A stretch of 64,000 bases of DNA from Ehretia macrophylla (GCA_037974665.1 CM075780.1:5507268-5571267), one strand, 5' to 3'. Positions 47,010 through 58,742 are shown, counted from the first letter of the stretch. Notes: a model not told the origin generated them from the letters alone. Numbers and translations are program-made.

Positions 47010-47430
47010 TAACGTTTGTTACCTCAATTTACGTGCCTTAGACCTAGAATTATATGAATGATCTTGGATTGCGTGCCCTGTCTTGGTTTTTATGCATACG
47101 TCATCATACGTGCCTTGACTTAGAATTGTGTGCCCTAATCCCCTACTGACATGCGATACCTTGATATACGTACCCTGACCTCGATGTAAGTACGTTATCT
47201 CATTTGTATGCCCTAACCTTGAACTACATATCTTAACCTAGATATAGAGTCGTGCCTTGATTTGCGTGCCTTGCATTGGTTTACATGCATTCACCTAGGA
47301 TTGCGTGCATTAGTCTTGAAGTACGTGCCTTAGTCATGAAGTTCGTGTCTACCTTGTGATTCGTGCCTCGTATCGATTTCTGTGTATGTCTCGTAGTACG
47401 TGCCCTAGAACTAGGAAAGCGTGCCCGCAC
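47010..47430 (+). repeat. Expanded degenerate tandem repeats at the solo LTR start
   Basis: There are about 17-20 imperfect copies of a unit of 20-25 bp with core CGTGCC or GTGCCTT followed by a TGA.TT or TAGAATT tail. It is about twice as long as the matching zone in element 1 (1436-1650). Confidence 0.6.
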
Positions 47431-48299
47431 GCTAATAAATAAAGAATCCTACACAACGCACTAGACTATAAAATAATCCTACAAACACCACTAACTATTA
47501 TTATAATCCTAATTCAAATCTCTACAAAATTCACTAACACCTAAATATTATATTTTAAACTCACTACAAGACAAAATCTCACAAACCTCTAAACATATCC
47601 TATATTCTATTCTACCTAAAATCCCTAAATACCCAACATTCTCTTACACACATGCTAAAACAATTCAAAAGATGCTCAAAAGATGACACAAAATCTGATT
47701 TTTGCATGCCCAAGGCCAACATTTGCATCGACAATTGCAAAAGCTTCTATTTTCTCTCATTTCTCTCACTCTCCTCACATTTTTCTCTCTCCCTCTCATT
47801 CTTCTCTCTCAATCTCGGTTTTGGCTGAGTTCATACACCTCTTAGCTCATCTTCATCATCATATGGTTAATCAAGACAAGCCGCAAGCAAAGGAACTCAA
47901 CCAAGCTAGCTAGGTTGCAAGAAAACTCACATGCAAGCTCTTGAGTCTTCATTTCGGCCCTAGGTGAGTTACTAAGCTTCCATTTCTTTTCTTCTTGTTC
48001 TAACCACATGCATGTACTAAGAGCTTCGTCACTAAGCTAGGAAAAATAGAGAAAACCAAGTTGGAATCTCGGCTAGGCAAAGAAGAAGAAGAAAACTGTG
48101 CTTCAACAAGTTTTTGTGTATCTTCTTGTTGATTTGCTAAGGTGAGGGCTAAAACCTTTTGAAAATCCTTCAAAAATCCACATGCATGCTCTTAAATGTA
48201 TGTCTTTGCTTCTGTACTTGAGTTATATGTTCGTTCATAAGCTTCTTCAACCATGCATGGCAAGATTTTGGCTTGAAAATGATGATAGGTGAAGTTGGA

Positions 48300-48722
48300 T
48301 TATGTGACAGCTCTCTGACCTGTTTTTTTGAGGTGCGTTTGGCTAGGCAAATGATGTTTAAAATGCATGAAAATTGGTAGGTGACTAGTTTTTCCAGTTT
48401 TGAACATTTTTAGCAGAAATAGGACAAAGCGAATCTTGACTCTAAGGTCCTCAAAATGGCAAATCTTTGAAATATGTCCAAATCTGGAAATCTGGAAAAA
48501 TGAAGCAGGTTTTGGCAGATGCACTGACCTTGTAGAACGAACCAGATTTTACTTAGTAAATAATGTCCAAAATTTATTAAATTTGGTGTTCTGCTATATT
48601 TTTCAGTTCTGGACATTTTTGTCAGAAATTGACTAAGGCTAAATCTGACCCTAAGGACCTCAAAAATGTCAATTATTGAAATGTGTGCAAATCTGGACAA
48701 TTTTGTGCTATCCCACTGTTTC
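48300..48722 (+). repeat. LTR-internal imperfect direct repeat (solo LTR copy)
   Basis: Two diverged copies, about 48300-48525 and 48526-48722. Both carry the GACTCTAAGG or GACCCTAAGG plus CCTCAAAA blocks and an AAATCTGGA block. Confidence 0.55.
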
Positions 48723-49921
48723 GGCTATAACTATTGATCCCGAACTCCAAATGATGCAAGGTTTGTTTCTGATTTGAGTTCACTTCTTAAGTTTTAATTT
48801 GATATCTTATTCACTGTAATTGGAGATTGTTTGCTTGTCTTAATGATTGTGGGAAAACAGCCTATTGCAGTGAGGGTTTCACTTGGTTATATGCGTAGAA
48901 ATTTGTTGTAACTTCTCGTGGTATTAAATGCTTGGGTTTGTGGCATTGGGATGTTGTGTGGACTGTTTTGAGTACTTGAGGATGTTTGAATTAAATGATG
49001 CATGACTTGAGATTGATTTTGAGTTGACTTAGGGTTTAATCACACGGGTAAGCATGAAATGGAAACCCTAATGACTAGGTAGGCTTGTTAAGTGTTGATC
49101 ATTTAGATATTGTGTGGAATTATATGCTTAGTAGGCTGCCCATAGTTTCCCTTATAGTCCTAAATGTGATTTTGATCATTGCATGTTGACAAATAGGCTT
49201 TTCTTGCATCCGAGCCCACGTAGATGTTGCTGCATGCTATATAATCTTGATATTTGATTACGTGGACTTTGAATTGAGTTATATGGCTTGATTTATGTGT
49301 GTTACATGGCTTTCCGTTTAATGTTCATATAACTCCAAATGCTTTTCAAGTGAAATTACCTGTCTATTCGTGCCTCGCTTGTTTACTTGTCAATGTGCAA
49401 TCTTATGACTGTCCGGAGGCAACCTACTTTGTTGTCCTCCTAATGTGATATATTAAATGTCATAAATGTGCATTGCATACAAGGTTGCAACCTTTCAGTT
49501 CGGCATGGTAGCGATCACGCACACCGGGCGGCATCGGGCTTGCCGGTGCACCCGTGACTACCATGGTCCCATTCCCTCTCTCGCTTGGGGGCTAGACTTC
49601 CTCGGAGAGTTGGATCATAGGATTTCGGGGTACATCCAGAGTACACACACTTGGCATGATATGGGGATGAATTGAGGCCGGCCTCAACAACTGATATTGG
49701 AATTGATCTGAGAGCAAAAGCTCACCGTATCCTTTTACTATGTGTATAAGTACTCTCGCTTGGTCCCTAGAGGACCTCAGTGAGGAAAGTCTGGTAATTG
49801 TGTTCTTTACTATTATATTACGTTATGTACTTGCTTATGATACATATCATGCTTGCAAAAAGGGTTTTCATAAGTTGAACCGGAAAATGAGTTTCAAAAC
49901 CTATTTCTCGTTCCCCCTCGC

Positions 49922-49939
49922 TGAGTTCATAAGGACTCA
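49922..49939 (+). other. Conserved LTR hairpin (solo LTR copy)
   Basis: TGAGTTC and GGACTCA around ATAA, after CCCCTCGC. The acceptor-like CTCAGG lies about 15 bases after the stem. Confidence 0.6.
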
Positions 49940-50655
49940 CCCTCTTTTATCATCTCAGGTGAAGAAGATCAAGAACAGGTACCTGAGGACGATGTGTCTA
50001 ACGATGATTCCTTGGAGTAATTGCCTGTCCTATGTGCCTTGTGTGATTATGGCCAATTGTGAACTATGCTACTTGAAGACTATTTCTTTTTCATGTTGCT
50101 TGATGTGTAATGTAAAAGACCCCCGTTGTAATTTGGGGTCTAATTTTGGTTTGTACTGATGTTAACTAGACAGACACTAGACGCTACTATGGTCATTTTG
50201 TTATTATTACTCCTGGTACCTATAATAGGATTACGAAGCATTAGGTAAGGGCTAAGTAAAATGAATCAACCAAATCTTAAGCAGGTACTCGCTATTAAGC
50301 TAAGATCAACATGTATTTTTGTAACGAGATTTAACAACAAACGAGACATAGTATCATGCTAGGTTAATAATCAACGAGACTTTGAGTTAACCAATAGGCA
50401 TTTCAATTGATGGTAAATAGTAATCTTAGTTGGAAATGAAATTGAGGTGGCAAAAAAAATTTGAGGCATTTAGAGAATTAGGTCAAACCAAAGAGCCCAA
50501 TTACAGTCGTTATGCTACCGATTTTCCAGAAAATTTTAGAGTTTAGGGCAAAACGTTAAGTGTTAAATCTTCATGAACGGTTAAGTATGAGGCATGACTT
50601 GAATGTTTAGATCACACCCTAGTCTAACCTCTATAGGTCGGGTTGGGGCGTGACA

Positions 50656-50660
50656 ACTAC
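50656..50660. repeat. Target-site duplication of the solo LTR, right copy (ACTAC)
   Basis: It matches the native 5S sequence. The left copy at 46986-46990 reads ATTAC. Confidence 0.85.
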
Positions 50661-50731
50661 TCTCGCCCAAGCACGTTTGACTTCGGAGTTCTGATGGGAT
50701 TCGGTGCATTAGTGCTGGTATAATTGCACCC
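50661..50731 (-). pseudogene. 5S rRNA gene 43, 5' part (split by solo LTR)
   Basis: RNA positions 1 to about 71, with B-like variants (CGTTTGAC, TATAATTGCACCC) and GATTCGG. Its Pol III upstream region (50732-50765) is intact. Confidence 0.95.
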
Positions 50732-51290
50732 GTCATGTTGAGGGCACAATTCTTTTATGTGTTAACGGTTCATAGTCCTAGCCTAGAGAGATGGATCATT
50801 AAAAAGGCCCAATGGGCTTAACGATAACCCATCCGCTTCAATAACGTAGCATCCTTGCAAGACGTGATATCGACGCATTGTAGAGCCATCTAATGTCCCG
50901 CGAGTAAGGTTGTCGTCCTTTTAAAATCTCACGACGTACGATTCGGGACGGAAAAACAGAGGAAAAGAAGAAAAGTGGCCAAAAACTGATGAAAACGTTC
51001 GATTTTGGGCTCCAAAAAGGGCACAACGAGCAAGCTAGCTGCCCCTGTCGTAGAGCTCTCGGAGAGCTTTGCAACGGTCTGCTGTGCGCCGCGTAACTCC
51101 TTACGGATCAAAAGTTATGGGCATTGGAGCGACGGAGACCTGGTCACAAGCCCTACGCCATCGGTTTGCGAGCCCAGCCTCCACGTGAAGCGAAGTTGTC
51201 TTGTCCAAGGTGCCGTGGGATTCGATAATAGAAATGTGGAGGATAAAGTATCGTGTCAACCCTAATCGGAGCAAAAAAAATTGAAATGGG

Positions 51291-51408
51291 GGGTGCAACG
51301 CGAGGACTTCCCAGGGGGTCACCCATCCTAGTACTACTCTCGCCCAAGCATGCTTAACTTCGGAGTTCTAATGGGATCCGATGCATTAGTGCTGGTATGA
51401 TTGCACCC
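51291..51408 (-). rRNA. 5S rRNA gene 44
   Basis: Differences: AACGCGAGG, CATGC, TTCTAATGGG, CCGATGC, GATTGCACCC. Confidence 0.95.
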
Positions 51409-51968
51409 GTCATGTTGAGGGCACAATTCCTTTATGTGTTAATGGTTCACAGTCCCAGCCTAGAGAGATAGCCCATTCAAAAGGCCCAATGGGCTTAACG
51501 ACATCCCATCTATTTCAACCACGCAGCATTCTCGCAAGACGAGATATCGACGCGTTGTAAGGCCCTCTAATATCTCGCGAGTATGGTTGTCGTCCTTTTA
51601 ACAGCTCACGACGTACGATCCAGGACAGAAAAACAGAGCAAAGGAATAAAAGTAGCCCGAAACTGATGAAAACGTTCGATTTTGGGCTCCAAAAATGGGC
51701 ACAACGAGAAAGCTGGCTGCCCTTGTCGTAGAGCTCTCGGAGATCTTTGCAACGGTATGTTGTGCGCCGCGTAACTCCTCACGGATAAAAAGTTATGGGC
51801 ACCGGAGCGACGGAGACCTGGTCATAAACCCTACGCCCTCAGTTTGCTTGCCCATCCTCTACGTGAAGTGAAGTTGTCTTGCCCAAGATGCCGTGGGATT
51901 CGATAATAAAAATGTGGTTGATAAAGTATCTTGGCAACCCTAATCGGAGCAAAAAAAATTGAAAAGGG

Positions 51969-52086
51969 GGGTGCAACACGAGGACTTCCCAGGGGGTCAC
52001 CCATCCTAGTACTACTCTACCCCAATCACGCTTAACTTCGGAAATCTGATGGGATCCGGTGCATTAGTGCTGGTATGATCGCACCC
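51969..52086 (-). rRNA. 5S rRNA gene 45
   Basis: Differences: CTCTACCCCAATCACG and GGAAATCTG; otherwise consensus. Confidence 0.95.
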
Positions 52087-52645
52087 GTCATGTTGAGGGC
52101 ACAATTCCTTTATGTGTTAACGGTTCACAGTCCCAGCCTAGAGAGATGGCCCATTCAAAAGGCCTATTGAGCTTAACGACAACCCATACGGTTCAACAAC
52201 GCAGCATCCTCGGAAGACGTGATATTGATGCATTGTAGGGCTCTCTAATGTCCCACGAGTAAGGTTGTCGTCCTTTTAACACCTCACGACATACGATCCG
52301 GGACAGAAAAACAGAGCAAAAGAAGAAAAATGGCCCGAAACTGATGAAAACGTTCAATTTTGGGATCCAAAAAAGGTATAGTGAGCAAGCTAGTTGCCCC
52401 CGTCGTAGAGCTCCCAGAGAGCTTTGCAACGGTATGCTGTGCGCCGCGTAACTCCTTACGGATCAAAAGTTATGGGCACAGGAGCGACGGAGACTTAGTC
52501 ACAAGCCCTACGCCCAAGGTTTGCGGGCCCAGCCTCCACGTGAAGCGAAGTTGTCCTGCCCAAGGTGCCGAGTGATTCGATAATAGAAATGTGGTGGATA
52601 AAGTATCTTGGCAACCCTATCCGGAGCAAAAAAAATTGAAAAGGG

Positions 52646-52763
52646 GGGTGCAACACAAGGACTTCCAAGGGGGTCACCCATCCTAGTACTACTCTCGACC
52701 AAGCACGCTTAACGTCGGAGTTCTGATGGGATCTGGTGCATTAGTTCTGGTATGATCGCACCC
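52646..52763 (-). rRNA. 5S rRNA gene 46
   Basis: Differences: CACAAGG, CCAAGGGGG, CTCGACC, AACGTCGG, TCTGG, AGTTCTGG. Confidence 0.95.
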
Positions 52764-53322
52764 GTCATGTTCGGGGCACAATTCCTTTATGTGTTAATGG
52801 TTCACAGTCCCAGCCTTGAGAGATGGCCCATTTAAAAGGCCCAATGGGCTTAACAACAACCCATCCGCTTTAACAATGCAGCATCCTCGCAAGACGTGAT
52901 ATCGATGCATTGTAAGGCCCTCTAATGTCCCGCGAGTATGGTTGTCGTCCTTTTAACAGCTCACGACGTACGATCCAGAATGGAAAAACAGAGCAAAAGA
53001 AGAAAAGTGGCACAAAACTGATGAAAACGTTCAATTTTGGGCTCCAAAAAAGGCAGAGCGAGCAAGCTAGTTGCCCCCGTCGTAGAACTCTTAGAGAGCT
53101 TTGCAACGGTATGCTGTTCGCCGCGTAACTCCTTACGGATCAAAAGTTATGGGCACAGGAGCGACGGAGACTTGGTCACAAGCCCTACGGCCTAGGTTTG
53201 CGGGCCCAGCCTCCACGTGAAGCGAAGTTGTCCTGCCGAAGGTGCCGGGTGATTCGATAATAGAAATGTAGTGGATAAAGTATCTTGGCAACCCTTACCG
53301 AAGCAAAAAAAATTGAAAAGGG

Positions 53323-53440
53323 GGGTGCAACACGAGGACTTTGCAGGGGGTCACCCGTCCAAGTACTAATCTCGGCCAAGCACGCTTAACGTCGGAGTTC
53401 TGATGGGATCCGGTGCATTAGTGATGGTATGATCACACCC
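53323..53440 (-). rRNA. 5S rRNA gene 47
   Basis: Differences: ACTTTGCAGG, CCCGTCCAAGTACTAATC, CTCGGCC, AACGTCGG, GTGATGG, GATCACACCC. Confidence 0.95.
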
Positions 53441-54000
53441 GTCATGTTGAGGGGACAATTCATTTATGTGTTAACGGTTCACAGTCCCAGCCTAGAGAGA
53501 TGGCCCATTTAAAAGGCCCAATGGGCTTAACGACAACCCATCCGCTTCAACAACGCAGCATCCTCGCAAGACATCATATCGATGCGTTGTGAGGCCCTTT
53601 AATTTCCCACGAGTAAGGTTGTCGTCCTTTTAACGGCTCACGACGTACGATCCGGGACGGAAAAACAGAGCAAAAGAAGAAAAGTTGCCCGAAACTAATG
53701 AAAACGTTCAATTTTGGGCTCCAAAAATTGGTACAACGAGCAAGCTGGTTGCCCCCGTCGTAGAGCTCTCAGAGAGCTTTGTAACGGTATGCTGTGCGCC
53801 ACAAAACTCCTTACGGATCAAAAGTTATGGGCACCGTAGCGACAAAGACCTGGTCACAAGCCCTACGCCCTCGGTTTGCTGGCCCAGCCACCACGTGAGG
53901 CGAAGTTGTCGTGCCCAAGGTGCTATGGGATTCGATAATAGAAATGTGGTGGATAAAGTATCATGGAAACCCTAACCGGAGGTAAAAAAATTGAAAAGGG

Positions 54001-54121
54001 GGGTGCAACACGAGGACTTCCCAGGGGGTCACCCATCCTAGTACTACTACTCTCGCCCAAGTTTGCTTAACTTCGAAAATTTGACGGGATCCGGTGCACT
54101 AGTGCTGGTATGATCGCACCC
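54001..54121 (-). rRNA. 5S rRNA gene 48
   Basis: A 3-bp insertion (an extra ACT in TACTACTACTCTC), AAGTTTGC, TCGAAAATTTGACGGG, GCACTAG. It is 121 bp long. Confidence 0.94.
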
Positions 54122-54681
54122 GTCATGTTGAGGGAACAATTCCTTTATGTGTTAACGGTTCAAAGTCCCAACCTAGAGAGATAGCCCATTCAAAAGCCCC
54201 AATGGGCTTAACGACAACCCATTTGCTTCAACAATGCAGCATCGTCGCAAGACGTGATATCGATGTGTTGTAGGGCCCTCTAATGTCCCGCGAGTATGGT
54301 TGTCGTCCTTTTAACAGCTCACAACATGTGATCCGGGACAGAAAAACAGAGCAAAAGAAGAAAAGTGGCCTGAAACTGATGAAAATGTTCGATTTTGGTC
54401 TCCAAAAATGAGCATAGCGAGCAAGCTGGCTGCCCCCATCGTAGAGCTCTCGGAGAGCTTTGCAACGGTATATTGTGCGCCGCGTAACTCCTTACGGATC
54501 AAAAGTTATGGGCATCGGAGAGACGGAGACCTGATCACAAGCCCTACGCCCTCGGTTTGCTGGCCCGGCCTCCACGTGAAGCAAAGTTGTCTTGCCCAAT
54601 GTGCCGTGGGATTCGATAATATAAATGTGGTGGATAAAGTATCTTGGCAACCCTAACCAGAGCAAAAAAAATTGAAAAGGG

Positions 54682-54799
54682 GGATGCAACATGCGGACTT
54701 CCAAGGGGGTCACACATCCTACTACTACTCTCACCCAAGCACGCTTAACTTCAGAAATCTGATGGGATCCGGTGCATTAGTGCTAGTGTGATCGCACTC
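54682..54799 (-). rRNA. 5S rRNA gene 49
   Basis: Differences: GGATGCAACATGCGG, CCAAGGGGG, CACACATCCTACTAC, CTCACCC, TTCAGAAATCTG, GCTAGTGTG, GCACTC. Confidence 0.95.
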
Positions 54800-55359
54800 G
54801 TCATGTTGAGGGCACAATTCCTTTATGTGTTAACGGTTCACAGTCCCAGCCTAGAGAGATGGCCCATTCAAAAGGCCCAATGGGCTTAATGACAACCCAT
54901 CCGCTTCAACAACGCAACATCCTCGCAAGACGTGGTATCGACGCGTTGTAGGGCCCTCTAATGTCCCGCGAGTAAGGTTGTCATCCTTTTAACAACTCAC
55001 GACGTACGATCCGGGATGGAAAAACAGAGCAAAAGAAGAAAAGTGGCTAGAAACTGATGAAAACGTTCGATTTTGGGCTCCAAAAATTGGCACAGCTAGC
55101 AAGTTGGATGCCCCCGTCGTAGAGCTTTCAAAGAGCTTTGCAACGGTATGCTGTGCGCTGCGTAAATTCTTACTGATCAAAAGTTATGGGCACCGGAGCG
55201 ACGGAGACCTGGTCACAAACCCTACGCCCTCGGTTTGCTGGCCCAACCTCCACGTAAAGCGAAGTTGTCTTGCCCAAGGTGCCGTGGTATTTGATAATAG
55301 AAATGTGGTGGGTAAAGTATCTTGGCAACCCTAACCGGAGCAAAAAAAATTGAAAAGGG

Positions 55360-55477
55360 GGGTGCAACACGAGGACTTTGCAGGGAGACACCCATCTTAG
55401 TACTACTCTCGCCCAAGCACGCTTAACTTCGGAAATCTTATGGGATCAGGTGCATTAGTGCTAGTATGATCGCACCC
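55360..55477 (-). rRNA. 5S rRNA gene 50
   Basis: Differences: ACTTTGCAGGGAGACACCC, ATCTTAG, GGAAATCTTATGGG, GATCAGG, GCTAGTA. Confidence 0.95.
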
Positions 55478-56016
55478 TTCATGTTAAGGGCACAATTCCT
55501 TTATGTATTAACGGTTCACAGTCCCAACCTAGAGAGTGGCCAATTCAAAAGGCCCAATGGGCTTAACGACAACCCATCTGCTTCAACAAGGCAGAATCCT
55601 CACAAGATGTGATATCGACACATTGTAGTGCCCTCTAATGTCCCGCGTGTAAGGTTGTCGTCATTTTAACAGCTCACGACGTACGATCCGGGACAAAAAA
55701 ACAGAGCAAATGAAGAAAAGTGGCCCAAAATTGATGAAAACGTTCGATTTTGGGCTCCAAAAAGGGCACAGCGAGCAAGCAAGATGCACTCGCGTAGAGC
55801 CCTCGGAGAGCTTTGCTATGGTATGCTGTGCACCACGTAACTCCTTACGGATCAAAAGTTATGGGCACCGGAGCGATTGAGACTTGGTCACAAGCCCTAC
55901 GCCCTCGGTTTACGGGCCCAGCCTCCACGTGAAGCAAACTTGTCTTGCCCAAAGTTCCGTGCGATTCGATAATAGAAATGTGGTGGATAAAGTATCTTGG
56001 CAACCCTAACCGGAGC

Positions 56017-56031
56017 AAAAAAAATTGAAAA
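56017..56031 (-). terminator. Pol III terminator of 5S gene 51 (representative)
   Basis: On the minus strand a T4 run (56031-56028) lies a few bases after the RNA end and a T8 run (56024-56017) just beyond it. Most units keep this pair, though some have the second run interrupted (A-type and B-type units). Confidence 0.75.
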
Positions 56032-56034
56032 GGG

Positions 56035-56152
56035 GGGTGCAACACGAGGACTTCCCAGGGGGTCACCTATCCTAGTACTACTCTCGCCCAAGCACGCTTA
56101 ACTTCGGAGTTCTGATGGGATCCGGTGCATTAGTGCTGGTATGATAGCACCT
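56035..56152 (-). rRNA. 5S rRNA gene 51 (among the closest to consensus)
   Basis: It has only three differences (CACCTATCC, GATAGCACC, CACCT at the 5' end), none in box A. It is one of the best candidates in the window for an expressed copy. The RNA 5' end base pair is changed by the last variant, so function is not certain. Confidence 0.96.
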
Positions 56153-56182
56153 GTCATGTTGAGGGCACAATTCCTTTATGTG
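56153..56182 (-). promoter_or_regulatory. Pol III upstream elements of 5S gene 51 (representative)
   Basis: On the minus strand a TATA-like CATAAAGG lies at about -28 to -21, GC at -14/-13 and C at -1. These match the positions of the upstream elements known for plant 5S genes. Most units keep them. Confidence 0.65.
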
Positions 56183-56711
56183 TTAACGGTTCACAGTCCC
56201 AGCCAAGAGAGATGGCCCATTCAAAAGCCCCAATGGGCTTAACGACAACCCATGTGCTTCAACAACCCAGCATCCTCACAAGACGTGATATCGACGCATT
56301 GTAGGGCCCTCTAATGTCCTGCGAGTAAGGTTGTCGTCCTTTTAACAGCTCTTGACGTACGATCCGCGACAGAACAACAGAGCAAAAGAAGAAAAGTGGT
56401 CTGAAACTAATGAAAATGTTCGATTTTGGGCACCAAAAAGGGCACAGTGAGGAAACTAGCTGCACTGGTCATAGAGCTCTTGGAGAGCTTTGCAACGGTA
56501 TGATGTGCACCGCGTAACTCCTTACGGATCAAATGTTAGGGGCACCAGAGCGACGGAGACATGGTCACAAGCCCTAGGCCCTCTATTTGCGGGTCCAGCC
56601 TCCACGTGAAGCGAAGTTGTCTTGCCCAAGGTGCCGTGGGATTTGATAATAGAAATGTGGTGGATAAAATCTCTTGGCAACCCTAACCGGAGCAAAAAAA
56701 ATTGAAAAGGG

Positions 56712-56829
56712 GGGTGCAACACGAGGACTTCCCAGGCAGTCACCCATCCTAGTGCTACTCTCGCCCAAGCACGCTTAACTTCGGAGTTCTGATGGGATCT
56801 GGTGCATTATTGCTGGTATGATCGCACCC
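56712..56829 (-). rRNA. 5S rRNA gene 52
   Basis: Differences: CAGGCAGTC, TAGTGCTAC, TCTGG, ATTATTG. Confidence 0.95.
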
Positions 56830-57386
56830 GTCATGTTGAGGGCACAATTCCTTTATGTGTTAACGGTTCACAGTCCTAACCTAGAGAGATGGCCCATTCA
56901 AAAGGCCCAATAGGCTTAACAACAACCCATCTGCTTCAACAACTTAGCATCCTCGCAATACGTGATATCGACGCATTGTAGGGCCCTCAAATGTCCCGCG
57001 AATAAGGTTGTCGTCCTTTTATTAGCTCACGACGTATGATCCGGGATGGAAAAATAGAGAAAAAGAAGAAAAGTGGCCCAAAACTGATGAAAACATTTGA
57101 TTTTGAAACCAAAAAAGGAAAAACGAGCAAGCTAGGTGCCCCCGTCGTAGAGATCTCGGAGAGCTTTGCAACGGTATGCTGTGCGCCGCGTAACTCCTTA
57201 CGGATCAAAAGTTATGGGCACCGGAGCGACGGAGACCTAGTCACAAGCCCTACGCCCTCGGTTTGCGGGCCCAGCCTCCACGTGAAGCGAAGTTGTTTTG
57301 CCAAGGTGCCATAGGATTCGATAATAGAAATGTGGAGGATGAAGTATCTTGGCAACCCTAACCGGAGCAACAAAAATTGAAAAGGG

Positions 57387-57505
57387 GGGTGCAATACAAG
57401 GACTTGCAAAAGGGGTCACCCATCCTAGTACTACTCTTGCCCAAGCATGCTTAACTTCGGAGTTCTGATGGGATCCTGTGCATTAGTGCTGGTATGATCG
57501 CACCC
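57387..57505 (-). rRNA. 5S rRNA gene 53
   Basis: Differences: CAATACAAGG, ACTTGCAAAAGGGG (one extra base), CTCTTGCCC, CATGC, TCCTGTG. Near-duplicate of gene 55. Confidence 0.95.
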
Positions 57506-58065
57506 GTGAAGTTGGGGGCACAATTCCTTTATTTGTTAACGGTTCACAGTCCCAGCCTAGAGAGATGGCCCATTAAAAAGGCCCAATGGGCTTAACGACA
57601 ACCCATCTTCTTCAACAACGCAGCATCCTCGCAAGACGTGATATCGATTCATTGTAAGGCCCTCTAATGTCCCGCGAGTAAGGTTGCCATCCTTTTAACA
57701 GCTCACGACGTATGATCCGGGACGAAAAAACAGAGCAAAAGAAGAAAAGTGGTCCAAAACTGATAAAAACGTTCGATTTTGGGCTCCAAAAAGTGGAACA
57801 ATGAGCAAGCTGGTTGCCCCCGTCGTAGAGCTCTCGGAGAGCTTTCCAATGGTATGCTATGCGCCGCATAACTCCTTACGGATCAAAAGTTATGGGCACA
57901 GGAGCGACGGAGACCTAGTCACATGCCCTACGCCATCGGTTTGCGGGCCCAGCCTCCACGTGAAGCGAAGTTGTTTTGCCCAAGGTGCCATGGGATTCGA
58001 TAATAGAAATGTGGAGGATGAAGTATCTTGGCAACCCTAACCGGAGCAACAAAAATTGAAAAGGG

Positions 58066-58184
58066 GGTTGCAACACGAGGACTTCCAAAGGGGGTCACCC
58101 GTCCTAGTACTACTCTCGCCCAAGCACGCTTAACTTCGGAGTTCTGATGGGATCCGGTGCATTAGTGCTGGTATGATCGCACCT
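58066..58184 (-). rRNA. 5S rRNA gene 54
   Basis: Differences: GGTTGC, CTTCCAAAGGGGG (one extra base), CCCGTCC, CACCT. The central and 5' parts are consensus. Confidence 0.95.
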
Positions 58185-58742
58185 GTCATGTTGAGGGAAC
58201 AATTCCTTTATGTGTTAACGGTTGACAGTCCCAACCTAGAGAGATGGCCTATTCAAAAGGCCCAGTGGGCTTAACGACAACCCATCTGCTTCAACAACGC
58301 AGCACCCCCGCAAGACGTGATATCGACGCGTTGTAGGGCCCTCCAATGTCCCACGAGTAAGGTTGTCATCCTTTTAACAGCTCACGACGTACGATCCGGG
58401 ACGAAAAAACAGAGCAAATGAAGAAAAGTGGCCCAAAACTGATGAAAACGTTCGATTTTGGACTCCAAAAAGGGCACAACGAACAAGCTAGTTGCCCCCG
58501 TCGTAGAGCTCTCGGAGAGCTTTCCAATGATATGCTATGCGCTGTATAACTTCTTACGGATCAAAAGTTATGGGCACCGGAGCGACGGAGACCTGGTCAC
58601 AAGCCCTACGCCATCGGTTTGCGAGCCCAACCTCCACGTGAAGTGAAGTTGTTTTGCCAAGGTGCCATAGGATTCGATAATAGAAATGTGGAGGATGAAG
58701 TATCTTGGCAACCCTAACCGGAGCAACAAAAATTGAAAAGGG

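Larger units (their letters stand above)
48142..49958 (+). other. Putative intron inside the solo LTR
   Basis: Donor GCTAAG/GTGAGGGC and acceptor ATCATCTCAG/G. An earlier donor-like GCCCTAG/GTGAGTTAC is at 47962. After the acceptor a short acidic frame (EEDQEQVPED...) ends in a stop about 20 codons on. Confidence 0.35.
46991..50655 (+). mobile_element. Solo LTR of the element 1 family
   Basis: It is 3665 bp, starting TGTGAGGCCCG and ending GGGGCGTGACA, flanked by ATTAC/ACTAC. There is no primer site, coding region or second LTR, so it most likely arose by LTR-LTR recombination. It has an expanded tandem repeat zone at the start, a CT-rich segment near 47740-47810, the 200-bp repeat pair, two donor-like sites (47962, 48142), the CTCGCTTGGGG block (49579), the hairpin and the acceptor-like site. 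It is plus strand, opposite to the 5S genes. Confidence 0.93.

Noticed and set aside
46991..50655. A complete short retrotransposon rather than a solo LTR
   Set aside because: It has one set of LTR ends and lines up end to end with a single LTR of element 1, with no internal primer site or repeated termini.
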